A DNA stretch of 17,808 nucleotides. Origin: JBHIFB01 sp046760905 (lineage in GTDB: Bacteria > Gemmatimonadota > CAZMKB01). The notes beneath the pieces were generated by a model, which searched no databases, was not told the origin of the DNA, and worked only from the letters and a program-made list of their open reading frames with translations. Positions 1-8,086 of this stretch are shown here, piece after piece. The stretch spans positions 1-17,808 of the forward strand of contig JBHIFB010000057.1 of assembly GCA_046760905.1 (NCBI GenBank), given 5' to 3'. Positions within the stretch are counted from its first letter, which is position 1. The number at the start of each line of letters is the position of its first letter. Position numbers and translations under genes: made by a program.

Positions 1-22
1 GCGTTCCCCCAGACCCCCACAG

Positions 23-76
23 AGTGGTCGCTTCCCAGAGTGATAATATGTTACCATAATTGCGAACGCGACCACT
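23..76. repeat. Inverted repeat upstream of the exchanger gene
   Basis: AGTGGTCGC (23-31) is repeated as its exact reverse complement GCGACCACT (68-76). Counting one bulged C at 67, the stem extends to 12 bp (23-34 against 64-76) around a 29-nt A/T-rich loop. No T-run follows on either strand, so it is not a convincing intrinsic terminator. It lies about 70 bp upstream of the best promoter for the exchanger gene and could be an operator, the end of an upstream unit, or chance. Confidence 0.35.
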
Positions 77-147
77 AAGCTTCTGGTATTTACACAGTTA
101 CAGAAAGTAAGTTTAAATTTTTGGGGAAAGTCCTCTTTAATTTCCGC

Positions 148-177
148 TTGTCAATCCCATCTGAGTGTGTATATATT
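148..177 (+). promoter_or_regulatory. Probable sigma70 promoter for the exchanger gene
   Basis: TTGTCA (148-153, 5 of 6 consensus positions) is separated by 18 bp from TATATT (172-177, 5 of 6). The predicted transcript would start near 184 and leave a leader of about 40 nt before the ATG at 223. This is a motif match only. Confidence 0.5.
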
Positions 178-222
178 ATCAGGTAATTTAACTGTTAACG
201 AGGCTTTTCTGGTAAGAATCGA

Positions 223-1182
223 ATGACCTTAAAGTTACTTCTCTTCGTTGCAGGTATTTTCTTCCTCTACTTCGGGGCGGATTGGTTCGTGAAGGGAAGC
301 TCACGCATAGCCGCCATCCTCAAGGTTACACCGCTTGTGATCGGCCTAACCGTCGTAGCGTTTGGGACCTCTGCGCCCGAACTCGTTGTGAGCATTATAG
401 CGTCGTTTAAGAATGAGCCGGATATAACACTCGGCAATGTCATCGGTAGCAACATCGCCAACATCGGTCTTGTTCTCGGGATATCCGCCTTGATTGCTAG
501 GCTCAATTGCCAGGTGAGGACTATAAGAAGAGAAATACCCATGATGATTCTGTCTTCAATCCTGCTTCTTGTCCTTGCGATAGATGGTGAAATAAGCGCC
601 TCAAACGGCATCCTGCTCATTTTAGGGATCATCCTCTTTATACTGTATAGCTACAAATCCATGAGTGACGAAAGAGCCCTCATACCAGAAGAGGTTCGGG
701 AGGAATACAAAAAGCTCACGAAACCAAAAGAGGATAAGATAGGCCACGTCATTATGCTCAGCGCCCTCGGACTCGGCCTCCTTCTTCTCGGAGCTCACCT
801 CATCATCGATTCTGCCGTCTATCTCGCCGATGAGCTGGGCGTAAGCCGCAAGATAATAGCACTGAGCATGGTGGCCGTCGGCACCTCGCTCCCGGAACTC
901 GCCACTTCCGCTGTAGCAGTGAAAAGAGGTGAGCATGATATCAGCATCGGTAACATCATTGGGAGTTCAATCTTCAACCTGCTCTGCGTGATCGGCGTGA
1001 TTGCAACCATCTCGCCCATACGGGTGAGCGGCAACTTCACATGGGATTTTCTAGTCATGCTCGTCATGAGCGTCATTCTCATTCCAATGATCGGATCGAA
1101 AAGCTCCATTGCACGGTACGAGGGAGCTCTTCTGCTCATTCTCTACAGCGTGTATATCGGATGGCTCGCTTCACAGATATAG
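223..1182 (+). CDS. CaCA-family cation/Ca2+ exchanger (YrbG-like)
   Basis: A 319-residue inner-membrane antiporter of the Ca2+:cation antiporter family, expected to extrude Ca2+ or a related cation against Na+ or H+. Both alpha-repeats that form the ion site are intact. Repeat 1 has VAFGTSAPE (45-53) and GNVIGSN (71-77); repeat 2 has VAVGTSLPE (217-225) and GNIIGSSIFN (243-252). The acidic residues of both GTS-PE motifs are present. About ten hydrophobic segments flank a charged cytosolic loop (about 145-172), which matches the short bacterial YrbG/MaX type; no regulatory CBD domain is present. The ATG at 223 has only a weak ribosome site but is the first start giving the usual N-terminal helix. 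It is followed after 43 bp by the ABC-class ATPase on the same strand. The ion and the counter-ion cannot be read from sequence. Confidence 0.9.
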   Translation: MTLKLLLFVAGIFFLYFGADWFVKGSSRIAAILKVTPLVIGLTVVAFGTSAPELVVSIIASFKNEPDITLGNVIGSNIANIGLVLGISALIARLNCQVRTIRREIPMMILSSILLLVLAIDGEISASNGILLILGIILFILYSYKSMSDERALIPEEVREEYKKLTKPKEDKIGHVIMLSALGLGLLLLGAHLIIDSAVYLADELGVSRKIIALSMVAVGTSLPELATSAVAVKRGEHDISIGNIIGSSIFNLLCVIGVIATISPIRVSGNFTWDFLVMLVMSVILIPMIGSKSSIARYEGALLLILYSVYIGWLASQI

Positions 1183-1225
1183 TATCTGGGGTGAACGTGA
1201 CTAAGACGCGTGAAGGCGGTGGACC

Positions 1226-2941
1226 GTGAAGGGGACGAGAGAGGATCTTAGAAGACACCTCCTCAGAATCGACGGCCGGGGATACAAAGCCTACAAAGAT
1301 ATCAAGGGAACATACTCATATCCCTTCTTCACTCTCCAGATCGACCATGTACAGGGCGATCCCTATGCCGAGCCGAGCAAGCTTCGGGTGCATGTTCCCC
1401 ATAAGACTGCTGCATATCCACCGGATGCCTACATAAGCAGAAGCAGACGGATCGGGCTCTGTTCCTATCTCACAGAGCAATTCTCCCGGCTTGCACGATC
1501 GAAATCGGTGAAACGCGGGACGGGCAAAAGCGGCTACATCCAGATAGATGCACCCGGTCAGGAGATACTCGACAGAACCTCTGTGCTATTCACGGGCGAC
1601 AACGTCGAGGCCCGGTTCAAGGTAGGCCTGCCTGCAGCCGGAAGGCGGATTCTGGGTCGGGATGCGGCAACCATGCTCTGCGATGACCTGCCTGTAATCG
1701 TTGAAGGATCACTGCTTTATGGGAACAACGATCCTCATGAACTTAAAAGATTCGTTGAGGTCAGCGAAGATGCGGATTTCCTGAGGGATGAGCTCACGCA
1801 GCGGGGACTCGTGGCTTTTGTAGGCGATGGGAGCATCCTGCCGAGGCGCTCCGGAATCGACGACCGTCCGCTCGAAGAAGGCGTCGTCGTGCCTTTCGAG
1901 AGCCCTGAATCCTTGAAGGTGAAAATCAACCTGCCCAATAAGGGTGAGATAACAGGTATGGGCATCCCTTCAGGTGTAACGCTCATAGTTGGAGGAGGCT
2001 TTCATGGAAAATCAACCCTGCTCAGGGCGATAGAATTGGGAATATACAACCATAAGCCCGGAGATGGCAGGGAATTCGTTGTGTCCGTTCCTTCCGCGGT
2101 GAAAATAAGATCCGAGGACGGGAGGGGGGTGGCCGGAGTCGATATCTCTCCATTCATCAGCAACCTACCATATGGACAGGATACGAAATTCTTCTCGACC
2201 GACAACGCTTCTGGATCCACGTCGCAGGCCGCCAACATCATCGAAGCCCTCGAGATAGGTGCCCGGATGCTTCTCATCGATGAGGACAGGGCGGCGACGA
2301 ACTTCATGATCAGGGACCACCGCATGCAGGAACTGGTAAGCAAGGAAAAAGAACCGATAACCCCTTTCATAGACAAGGTGAAGCAGATCCACGAGGAACA
2401 AGGCGTTTCAACGATCCTGGTGATAGGGGGAAGCGGTGACTACTTCGATGTAGCCGACACCGTGATTGGAATGGAGGATTACATCCCACACGATTTGACA
2501 AAAGAAGCCGGAGAGATTGCCCTGAAATACCGCGCCGAGAGAAGAACTGAAGGTGGAGATAGGTTTGGAGAGATAACCGAAAGAATCCCCCTTCCACGAA
2601 GCATCAATCCGAGCAAGGGCAGAAGGGAGGTAAGCATAAAGATCCACGGCCTGCAGACTATAGCCTTCGGAGTGGAGACGATCGATCTGGGCGCTGTCGA
2701 ACAGCTTGTCGATAGAAGTCAAACCCGTGCGATTGCCGATGCGATGCTCTATGCGAGGAGAAACTATACGGATGGAAGGAGGTCCATGAGCCAGGTCATC
2801 AGGCTTGTCATGGAAGACATCGATTCAAGAGGGTTTGATGTCCTGAGTCCTTTTCCGGTAGGGGAGTATGCTGCATTCAGACAGTATGAGCTCGCGGCCG
2901 CTTTCAACAGATTGCGGTCTTTGAGGGTGAAACACCGCTAA
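1226..2941 (+). CDS. Predicted ATPase of the ABC class (PF09818/COG3044 type)
   Basis: A soluble 571-residue protein matching the uncharacterised 'ABC-class ATPase' family, which has no transporter subunit. The first ~240 residues are a family-specific N-terminal region that begins RRHLLRIDGRGYKAYKDIKG. The ATPase core follows, with Walker A GGGFHGKST (256-264), a signature-like ASGSTSQA (328-335), and Walker B RMLLIDED (347-354) leading into RAATNFMIRD. Then comes a GGSGDYF turn (401-407), where a switch-like segment would be expected. The C-terminal ~120 residues carry the family's helical region. The start is GTG at 1226 behind a purine-rich GAAGGCGGTGG. Length is typical for the family and all nucleotide-binding motifs are intact. 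The cellular role is not established, and the neighbouring exchanger is only a weak hint. Family call is secure; function is unknown. Confidence 0.9.
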   Translation: MKGTREDLRRHLLRIDGRGYKAYKDIKGTYSYPFFTLQIDHVQGDPYAEPSKLRVHVPHKTAAYPPDAYISRSRRIGLCSYLTEQFSRLARSKSVKRGTGKSGYIQIDAPGQEILDRTSVLFTGDNVEARFKVGLPAAGRRILGRDAATMLCDDLPVIVEGSLLYGNNDPHELKRFVEVSEDADFLRDELTQRGLVAFVGDGSILPRRSGIDDRPLEEGVVVPFESPESLKVKINLPNKGEITGMGIPSGVTLIVGGGFHGKSTLLRAIELGIYNHKPGDGREFVVSVPSAVKIRSEDGRGVAGVDISPFISNLPYGQDTKFFSTDNASGSTSQAANIIEALEIGARMLLIDEDRAATNFMIRDHRMQELVSKEKEPITPFIDKVKQIHEEQGVSTILVIGGSGDYFDVADTVIGMEDYIPHDLTKEAGEIALKYRAERRTEGGDRFGEITERIPLPRSINPSKGRREVSIKIHGLQTIAFGVETIDLGAVEQLVDRSQTRAIADAMLYARRNYTDGRRSMSQVIRLVMEDIDSRGFDVLSPFPVGEYAAFRQYELAAAFNRLRSLRVKHR

Positions 2942-3253
2942 CTCTTGAATTCCTGATTCAAAAAACCTCAATAAGAAACATCAGGGTCGCTATAGGCACC
3001 CACGGGAAGCCAGAGGTCCTCAATTTGTATATTCGACCACTGGAGATGCTGAAACAGATAGAAGGGTTAAGTGTATATTTTATATAAAAATTCTTTCACC
3101 TGACGGATCCTCAATCCGGGATGGTCTCATAGAGTGGTGCTGCTTGGGATCTTCGGCCACCCTGTAATGAATCCTCTGGAGCTTGACGGTGGCAACTGAT
3201 GGGAGTACTGGTTTTGTATGTAATGTCTGTATCTGCGATCGGCGGGGGTGGAC
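2942..3253. other. 312-bp intergenic stretch without a recognised gene
   Basis: No start-bearing ORF with a ribosome site and no tRNA-like or riboswitch-like fold was recognised. An A/T-rich patch at 3066-3090 (GTATATTTTATATAAAA) could hold a -10 element (TATATT at 3074-3079), but no good -35 sits at 16-18 bp, so a promoter for the glycan cluster is only plausible. If it is used, the GT4 gene would have a leader of roughly 170 nt. Two reading frames are unusually long for a spacer: one open from about 2890 to the stop near 3090, the other open for 72 codons from 2949 to the TAA at 3165. Neither has an ATG or a usable GTG/TTG start. Confidence 0.6.
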
Positions 3254-4282
3254 ATGCGCATTGCAATACTTTCTCCCATCGCCTGGAGGACTCCTCCAAG
3301 GCATTATGGACCGTGGGAGCGTGTGGTTTCGCTCCTAACGGAAGGACTGGTCGAGAAGGGCATTGAGGTGACACTTTTCGCCACGGGAGATTCGTTGACC
3401 CGTGCCGAACTGCATGCCCTGGTGGATACGGGGTATGAGGAAGACAGGTCACTTATCCCAAAGGTCTGGGAATGTCTCCACATTTCCGAGGTCTTCGAGC
3501 GGGCCGATCAATTCGACCTGATTCACAACAACTTCGATTTTCTCCCGCTGACATACAGCCGGCTGGTTTCAACCCCCGTTCTGACCACCATCCATGGTTT
3601 CTCATCATCCGGGATTCTGCCGGTATATAAAAAGTACGATTCAACGGTTCATTACGTGTCTATCAGCAACGCCGACCGGTCCCCTGAGCTTACATACGTT
3701 GCTACTATCTATCACGGCATCGATATCGAGCGGTTCACTTTTCGAGCCGAGCCGGAAGGCTACTTCCTGTTCTTCAGCCGCATACACCCGGACAAGGGAG
3801 CAGGCGAAGCGATCGAAATCGCCAAAAAGGCCGGTCGTCGGCTTCTGATGGCGGGCATCATCCAGGACCAGGCATACTTCGATCGGTTCGTGAGACCTCA
3901 TCTGGCGAGCGGCGACGTCGAGTTTATCGGCAGCGTAGGTCCCGAAGAACGGGACAGGCTGCTGGGCGGTGCCCGTGCCCTTTTGCATCCGATAAATTTC
4001 GAGGAGCCGTTCGGCCTTTCGGTGGTCGAATCGATGGCATGCGGGACACCGGTGATCGCCTTCGACAGGGGAAGCATGCCGGAGATCATCACTCACGGTC
4101 ACGACGGGTTCCTCGTTTCCAACGTTGAGGAAGCCGTTGAAGCGAGTGAGCTTGTCCCATCCATCGACAGGCGAAACTGCAGAAACACGGTCAAGAAGAG
4201 GTTCACCGCCAATATCATGGTCGACAACTACATCGAGGTCTACAGGAAGATAATACACGAAAACGGCGAAAGTGTATATTAG
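3254..4282 (+). CDS. GT4-family glycosyltransferase, first gene of the glycan cluster
   Basis: A 342-residue retaining GT-B glycosyltransferase of family GT4, using a nucleotide-sugar donor in the cytosol. It opens with MRIAILSPIAWRTPPRHYGP, where the PPRHYGPWE segment forms the glycine-rich acceptor loop typical of this subgroup. The C-terminal Rossmann domain has FFSRIHPDKGAGEAIEIAKK (about 173-192) and the donor-binding E-x7-E within EEPFGLSVVE (glutamates 251 and 259), followed by SMACGTPVIAFDRGSMPEII. A GTG at 3248 would add two residues, but the GGCGGGGGTGG ribosome-site-like run sits just ahead of the ATG at 3254 and family members begin MRIA, so ATG is preferred. The gene is 44 bp from the next one, in the same direction. 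Substrate is not readable; co-occurrence with GH130 makes mannose a reasonable guess. Confidence 0.88.
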   Translation: MRIAILSPIAWRTPPRHYGPWERVVSLLTEGLVEKGIEVTLFATGDSLTRAELHALVDTGYEEDRSLIPKVWECLHISEVFERADQFDLIHNNFDFLPLTYSRLVSTPVLTTIHGFSSSGILPVYKKYDSTVHYVSISNADRSPELTYVATIYHGIDIERFTFRAEPEGYFLFFSRIHPDKGAGEAIEIAKKAGRRLLMAGIIQDQAYFDRFVRPHLASGDVEFIGSVGPEERDRLLGGARALLHPINFEEPFGLSVVESMACGTPVIAFDRGSMPEIITHGHDGFLVSNVEEAVEASELVPSIDRRNCRNTVKKRFTANIMVDNYIEVYRKIIHENGESVY

Positions 4283-4316
4283 CACATATGGTTAAGCGTT
4301 ACGAGATGAAAAAAGT

Positions 4317-4324
4317 GGAGGTGA
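4317..4324 (+). promoter_or_regulatory. Strong ribosome binding site deciding the start at 4327
   Basis: GGAGGTGA lies 2 nt before the ATG at 4327, with the GGAGG core 5 nt from it. This is close to a perfect anti-16S match. The upstream in-frame ATG at 4288 has no such site, so the shorter protein is preferred. Confidence 0.75.
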
Positions 4325-4326
4325 TC

Positions 4327-6648
4327 ATGGAACAGCTTGTGAAATATCCGGAATGCATTGCGGTCATCGGCAATCATCTTCCTCGTCACTGTGGCATCGC
4401 CACCTTTACCACGGATCTGTGCAACGCCATGGCTGCGGAAATGCCTGATTCGGAAGGCGTGATCGCACTGGCCATGGATGACAGGGAGGAGGGATACGAC
4501 TATCCCGACCGGGTAAGGTTCGAGGTGAGGGATCAGATTCCAACAGACTACTTGCGTGCGGCAGAGTATCTAAATGTGCAAAATGCAGATGTCGTCATTC
4601 TCCAGCATGAGTACGGAATTTTCGGTGGCCCGGCAGGATCACACATACTCCAGCTCCTGGAAAATATCAGAACACCCATAATTACAACTCTTCACACGGT
4701 TCTGAGGAGACCCGATCAGGAACAGCGCACTGTTATAATGGAACTGACACGATTATCGGACATGCTGGTCGTAATGAGCCGGACTGCCATGGAGATACTC
4801 GCCTATACCTATAAGATCCCGCGTGAGAAGATCATCCATATTCCACACGGCATCCCCGATGTTCCTTTCCTGGATCCCTGCTTTTATAAGGATCAGTTCG
4901 GGGTCGAGAATCGCAAGGTCATACTGAGCTTCGGCCTGCTGAGCCCGGGTAAGGGTCTGGAAACCATGATCGAAGCAATGCCCGGAGTGATCGAGCAGCA
5001 CCCTGATGCCCTTTACATGATACTGGGGGCGACCCACCCGCACGTATACAAGGCAATGGGTGAGAAGTACCGTCACGAATTGCAGCAGAGGATACGACGC
5101 CTCGGCATCGAGGACAACGTGCTCTTCCACAACCGCTTCGTGGAACTCAAGACACTCATCCAATTCATATGCGCCTCCGACGTGTATGTCACGCCTTATC
5201 CAAACAGGGAGCAGATCGTCTCCGGTACTCTCAGCTATGCCCTCGGTGCCGGAAAGGCGGTTGTCTCGACTCCATACCACTATGCCGAGGAAATGCTGGA
5301 CGACGGTCGAGGAATCATAGTACCTTTCGAGGATCCTAAGGCACTCTGTGAAGCCGTGGCACACCTCCTTTCCAACGATGCGAAGCGAAATGCGATGCGC
5401 AAGCGTGCCTATCAGTATTGTCGCCGGATGATCTGGAAGGAAGTGGCGCGGAGCTACCTTAGCCTGGCACGGAAAACCGCTGAGCGATTCGGCCATCGCC
5501 CGCGGTCGATTCACCGTGAAACCCGATTTCAAAAGGTGGATATGCTCCCTAAGATCAAGCTGGATCACCTCCAGTCATTGACCGATGACACGGGCATACT
5601 GCAGCACGCCCGATATTCCATCCCGCTTAGGGAATACGGTTACTGCACCGACGACAATGCCCGGGCATTGATAGTGGCAGCCATGTACTATAATCTCAGG
5701 AAGGATGCCTGTATCCTTACACTTCTCAAGACGTATTTGTCTTTTCTCATGGACGCATTTGATCCTGAAACCGGGCGGTTTAGGAATTTCATGTCATACG
5801 ATCGCAGGTGGCGCGATGGATACGGAAGCGAAGATTCACATGGCAGAGCACTATGGGCACTGGGAACCTGTATCCCCCTGATAGATGACGAAGCGATCCG
5901 GGCGGCCTGCTGTCGCCAGTTCATAGAAGGATTAAATGCGTGCGAGTATTTCCAAAGTCCACGAGGCTGGGCATTCACCCTGATCGGTCTGAACAAGTAT
6001 CTGGAGGTATATACGGGGGATGCCTGCGGAAGAAAGGTGAGAGCCGACCTCGCTGGAAAGCTCCTTGCCCTCTACGAGACCAACGCAACCGAAGAGTGGC
6101 CGTGGTTCGAAGATACGGTGACCTATGCAAATGGAATGCTCCCGCGTGCGATGCTCTCCACCGGCAGGGCACTGGATGAGGGTAAATTAATCGACACCGG
6201 CCTTACCTCCCTCGAGTGGATTCTCACACGGCAGACAGGTGATGATGGTCAACTCTCGCTGATCGGAAACGACGGCTGGATGACCAGGGGAAAAACGAGG
6301 GCACGGTTCGATCAGCAGCCGCTCGAGCTGATCGGTCTGATCGGAGCCTGTGCCGATGCACTGATGATCACCAGGGACGATCACTGGCTTTCCGAGGCGA
6401 GACGCTGCTTCGACTGGTTCATGGGACGTAATGACCTGAACTCGCCTGTGTATGACTTCAGGACCGGCGGCTGCTTTGATGGTCTTCAACCGCAAGGTGT
6501 AAACCAGAACTTGGGGGCCGAATCGACTCTCGCCTGGTTGATCTCACTGCTCACCATGTACGAAGTCTTCGGCGAGGAAGCGCTGCTTCCCCAGGAACAA
6601 GTGACGACTGCTACGGAAGAGGTTCTCGATGCAATCGATATCGGTTAA
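4327..6648 (+). CDS. GT4-type glycosyltransferase fused to an alpha/alpha-barrel glycosidase-like domain
   Basis: A 773-residue two-domain protein (786 if started at 4288). Residues about 8-382 are a GT-B glycosyltransferase: GNHLPRHCGIATF near the N-terminus, HIPHGIPD (about 171-178), SFGLLSPGKGLETMIEA (about 201-217), and the donor loop NREQIVSGTLSYALGAGKAV. In that loop the first Glu of the GT4 E-x7-E is kept while the second position is Ser, a pattern I associate with this subgroup. Residues about 400-755 are helical, with conserved-looking acidic/aromatic patches: YGYCTDDNARAL, GSEDSHGRALWALG, TEEWPWFEDTVTYANGMLPR and GVNQNLGAESTLAWL. These resemble six-hairpin (alpha/alpha)6 glycosidases or epimerases, though I cannot assign a GH family. 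It overlaps the GH130 gene by 20 bp, implying coupled translation. Transfer activity is likely; hydrolytic activity of the C-terminal domain is inference. Confidence 0.85.
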   Translation: MEQLVKYPECIAVIGNHLPRHCGIATFTTDLCNAMAAEMPDSEGVIALAMDDREEGYDYPDRVRFEVRDQIPTDYLRAAEYLNVQNADVVILQHEYGIFGGPAGSHILQLLENIRTPIITTLHTVLRRPDQEQRTVIMELTRLSDMLVVMSRTAMEILAYTYKIPREKIIHIPHGIPDVPFLDPCFYKDQFGVENRKVILSFGLLSPGKGLETMIEAMPGVIEQHPDALYMILGATHPHVYKAMGEKYRHELQQRIRRLGIEDNVLFHNRFVELKTLIQFICASDVYVTPYPNREQIVSGTLSYALGAGKAVVSTPYHYAEEMLDDGRGIIVPFEDPKALCEAVAHLLSNDAKRNAMRKRAYQYCRRMIWKEVARSYLSLARKTAERFGHRPRSIHRETRFQKVDMLPKIKLDHLQSLTDDTGILQHARYSIPLREYGYCTDDNARALIVAAMYYNLRKDACILTLLKTYLSFLMDAFDPETGRFRNFMSYDRRWRDGYGSEDSHGRALWALGTCIPLIDDEAIRAACCRQFIEGLNACEYFQSPRGWAFTLIGLNKYLEVYTGDACGRKVRADLAGKLLALYETNATEEWPWFEDTVTYANGMLPRAMLSTGRALDEGKLIDTGLTSLEWILTRQTGDDGQLSLIGNDGWMTRGKTRARFDQQPLELIGLIGACADALMITRDDHWLSEARRCFDWFMGRNDLNSPVYDFRTGGCFDGLQPQGVNQNLGAESTLAWLISLLTMYEVFGEEALLPQEQVTTATEEVLDAIDIG

Positions 6649-8086
6649 ACGAAAGCGAATTGTTTTCTCCAGCGATGCATCTCGGGTGATAACAAAACCG
6701 TTCATCCCGCGCAGGGAAGAGCACTTAAGAAATATCATCCACCGGGTTCTCAACCTCACCTCCCGTGATAGACGGAAAATTCTCGCGAAGGTGATGGGTG
6801 ATTTCAGTTCCCGTCATCATGACCTGGAAAAAGCCCTGTCCTTCAGCTTCGATCTTGTCAGGCACCATGTGCCCGACAGCAGGGCACTGTCAAAAGAAGT
6901 GAAATTGCTTATCGGTGCCTGTTTCACTCACGAATACGCCGCCGAATCCACAGCTCTCTTCAACCCCTCGATCGTTCCCCACCCTGATCAGGACAACCTC
7001 GAATATGGCTCCCTACGCTTCATATTGAGCTTCCGTGGTGTCGGTGAAGGGCACATCTCATCTATAGTGTTCCGAAGCGGTGTACTGGATGAAAGGGGAA
7101 ATCTCATCATGGATCCCGTCAGCCCTCATGTTGAGATGCCGAAAGTAGAGCTCGATCCCTATTATGACAAGCATACTTTTCTCCTTAAACTCGAGGAGCT
7201 CGCCGCCCGAGATGCTGTGAGCGAGCGAATCCTAAGCCCCCTGCCAGATCGTTTCAGGTTCGAAGCCCTGCAGGAGCAGATCAGGATTGAGAGAAAGAAG
7301 ATGAGGGAGACCCTGGCCCGACGGAAAACGATCGAGGTTATAGAGTGGGTCGCACAGTCGAACTATGAAGAGCGTTTCCGGCCGGACAGCCATCTCACAG
7401 AACGTGTGATATTCCCCGTGGCCAAGGACGAAAGCAACGGAATCGAGGATGCACGGTTCGTCTGTATGGATGAGGAGGATGGGGGTAGGAAGTATTATGC
7501 AACCTACACGGCCTATGACGGACGGGATGTGCTTCCGATGATGCTTGAAACAATTGATTTCTGCGAGTTCAAGATACGTACACTCAACGGGCGCGAGGCA
7601 CGGGACAAGGGGATGGCCCTTTTCCCCCGTAAGGTGAATGGAAAGTATGCGATGATAGGGCGACAGGATGGAGAGAACCTGTATTACATGCAGTCGGATA
7701 ATCTTCACTTCTGGCACCATGCAACTCTCATTTCATCTCCGAGTATGACCTGGGAAATCATGCAGATCGGCAACTGCGGTTCCCCGATAGAAACCGAGGT
7801 CGGCTGGATTCTCCTGACGCACGGAGTCGGCCCGATGAGACGGTACTGCATCAGCGCCGTTCTTCTCGACCTGGATGATCCGTCAAAAATGATAGGCAGG
7901 TTGAGGGAACCACTTATCGTGCCGGAAGAGCACGAACGGGAAGGGTATGTTCCAAACGTGGTCTACACGTGTGGTGCGATGATACACGGTGAGACGCTGA
8001 TAATCCCCTATGCCTTCTCCGACACCTCATCCGGCATCGCCACGGTCGATGTGGGGGAACTCCTTGAGGCTCTGCAGAGTATGTGA
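6629..8086 (+). CDS. GH130-family glycosidase/mannoside phosphorylase with N-terminal extension
   Basis: A 485-residue protein. Its C-terminal ~240 residues match the GH130 five-bladed propeller: NGIEDARFV (270-278) with the candidate catalytic Asp274 of the family ED-R motif, YYATYTAYDG (289-298), KGMALFPRKVNGKYAMIGRQ (327-346), THGVGPMRRY (397-406) and LLDLDDPSKMIGR. FNPSIVPHP (111-119) and GEGHISSIVFRSG (139-151) look like the first propeller strands, with a long helical, charged insert (about 180-235) before the ED-R motif. Characterised GH130 enzymes phosphorolyse or hydrolyse beta-mannosides, including beta-1,2- and beta-1,4-linked ones. Phosphorylase versus hydrolase cannot be settled here. 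The ATG lies inside the preceding gene, with GGAAGAGG 6 nt upstream as ribosome site. It is about 130 residues longer than compact GH130 enzymes. Confidence 0.87.
   Translation: MQSISVKRKRIVFSSDASRVITKPFIPRREEHLRNIIHRVLNLTSRDRRKILAKVMGDFSSRHHDLEKALSFSFDLVRHHVPDSRALSKEVKLLIGACFTHEYAAESTALFNPSIVPHPDQDNLEYGSLRFILSFRGVGEGHISSIVFRSGVLDERGNLIMDPVSPHVEMPKVELDPYYDKHTFLLKLEELAARDAVSERILSPLPDRFRFEALQEQIRIERKKMRETLARRKTIEVIEWVAQSNYEERFRPDSHLTERVIFPVAKDESNGIEDARFVCMDEEDGGRKYYATYTAYDGRDVLPMMLETIDFCEFKIRTLNGREARDKGMALFPRKVNGKYAMIGRQDGENLYYMQSDNLHFWHHATLISSPSMTWEIMQIGNCGSPIETEVGWILLTHGVGPMRRYCISAVLLDLDDPSKMIGRLREPLIVPEEHEREGYVPNVVYTCGAMIHGETLIIPYAFSDTSSGIATVDVGELLEALQSM

Noticed and set aside
1..57. Minus-strand frame from ATG at 57 running off the left edge, and a plus-strand frame open to 78
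   Set aside because: Each has under 30 codons in the window. The minus-strand ATG has no ribosome site and neither peptide resembles a known protein.
149..154. Perfect TTGACA on the minus strand, opposite the exchanger promoter
   Set aside because: No -10-like hexamer occurs 16-18 bp away on that strand.
2945..2961. Hairpin TTGAAT-TCCTG-ATTCAA after the ABC-class ATPase gene
   Set aside because: The stem is only 6 A/T-rich bp and is followed by A residues, not T, so it is not an intrinsic terminator on the plus strand.
3641..4285. Long minus-strand open frame (214 codons) opposite the first GT4 gene
   Set aside because: The plus-strand frame has clear GT4 motifs along its whole length; the antisense frame shows no family motif and no proper start context.
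4288..4326. ATG at 4288 as the start of the GT4 fusion protein
   Set aside because: No ribosome site precedes it, whereas the ATG at 4327 has GGAGGTGA directly upstream and begins at the conserved region.
4753..5568. Long minus-strand open frame (271 codons) opposite the GT4 fusion gene
   Set aside because: It mirrors the codon pattern of the real gene; its translation is rich in His/Leu without recognisable domains.
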